Positions 63,836-64,000 of a stretch of 64,000 nucleotides of DNA are shown piece after piece; position 1 is the stretch's first letter, and every line of letters starts with the position of its first letter. The DNA comes from Flavobacteriaceae bacterium (lineage in GTDB: Bacteria; Bacteroidota; Bacteroidia; Flavobacteriales; Flavobacteriaceae), in the NCBI GenBank assembly GCA_026709415.1, contig JAPOSZ010000030.1, forward strand, positions 124,001-188,000, given 5' to 3'. The position numbers and the translations under genes are program-made. The notes below the pieces were generated by a model. That model did no database searches. It worked only from the letters and a program-made list of their open reading frames with translations, and was not told the origin of the DNA.

Positions 63836-64000
63836 TGATAAAAGGATTAAGTCAAATTGATGGTGAGTATGTTGCTCCTGGCACATCAACATCGTTTTAT
63901 CAATACCAAAACACTTCCTTTTTCGAAGCCGAATCGAATCATGTTGATGTTGCTCTGAGCCAAGCCGAATGGGCCTTCGAAGTATTGAAAAAATCGTCTC
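63835..64000 (+). CDS. Aldehyde dehydrogenase (2-oxoglutarate semialdehyde type), N-terminus
   Basis: The ATG overlaps the stop of the DapA-family gene (TAATG). The 55 visible codons read MIKGLSQIDGEYVAPGTSTS, FYQYQNTSFFEAESNHVDVA and LSQAEWAFEVLKKS. The start resembles the N-terminus of NADP-dependent 2-oxoglutarate semialdehyde dehydrogenases: a short G..YI...S strand and then a helix before the cofactor domain. The catalytic domain lies beyond the window edge, so this rests on pattern and context. Confidence 0.6.
   Translation, partial: MIKGLSQIDGEYVAPGTSTSFYQYQNTSFFEAESNHVDVALSQAEWAFEVLKKSS

Noticed and set aside
1-64000. CRISPR array
   Set aside because: No regularly spaced identical repeats were seen. 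The BspA-like repeats are coding and vary between units.
1-64000. tRNA or rRNA genes
   Set aside because: I noticed no cloverleaf or rRNA-like segment on either strand, although reading by eye may miss a tRNA.

Overview
The window is AT-rich chromosomal DNA from a member of the Bacteroidota. The evidence is a SusC/SusD outer-membrane pair, a complete Na+-translocating NADH:quinone reductase operon (nqrABCDEF), many lipoprotein signals, few Shine-Dalgarno sequences, and -7 promoter boxes of the Bacteroidota type (TAnnTTTG) placed very close to start codons. I cannot name the genus. Intact housekeeping genes are interspersed with decayed mobile and toxin-antitoxin genes, so this looks like a genome with an active or recent load of selfish elements and many pseudogenes.

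Layout. 0-1 kb: the 3' end of psd and a PIN toxin/antitoxin pair. 1.5-4.3 kb: valS. 4.3-12.7 kb: a surface and envelope region with a TraM-like secreted protein whose signal peptide is put out of frame by a run of nine G, a frameshifted beta-barrel protein, a 1350-residue BspA/DUF285 repeat lipoprotein, a second lipoprotein and two small membrane proteins. 12.8-16.6 kb: a PDZ-aspartyl protease, an aminotransferase and murB. 16.6-19.8 kb: an MNT/HepT pair, a decayed AAA+ ATPase and a broken AbiEii-type pair. 20.1-25.3 kb: dtd and rsgA facing gpmI, a thioredoxin-like lipoprotein, map and a methyltransferase.

25.6-29.4 kb is accessory DNA: an intact AAA+ ATPase, a MobV relaxase relic with a possible oriT, and a degenerate IS5/IS1182-type element with terminal inverted repeats. 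29.4-34.0 kb: susCD. 34.3-34.9 kb: a 37-bp palindrome made of two IS ends, abutting another truncated AAA+ ATPase. 34.9-38.9 kb: apbE and an M16 peptidase. 39-43.2 kb: two more broken AAA+ ATPase copies flanking a CotH-like lipoprotein. 44.2-50.1 kb: the nqr operon; ApbE, which attaches FMN to NqrB and NqrC, is encoded nearby.

50.2-54.7 kb is a second toxin-antitoxin graveyard: a frameshifted RelE with its antitoxin, a decayed antitoxin copy, an intact MNT/HepT pair with a decayed tandem copy, and a DnaQ-like exonuclease broken by frameshifts. 54.8-64 kb returns to metabolism: pruA, a nitrilase, rsmG, an aminotransferase, a serine hydrolase, ogt, and the start of a DapA-family/aldehyde dehydrogenase operon that probably degrades hydroxyproline or a related compound to 2-oxoglutarate.

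Two things stand out. First, a family of AAA+ ATPases is present five times within 26 kb, from intact to heavily eroded. Second, a set of MNT/HepT toxin-antitoxin loci keeps the HepT toxin motif but has lost the catalytic motif of the MNT nucleotidyltransferase antitoxin.
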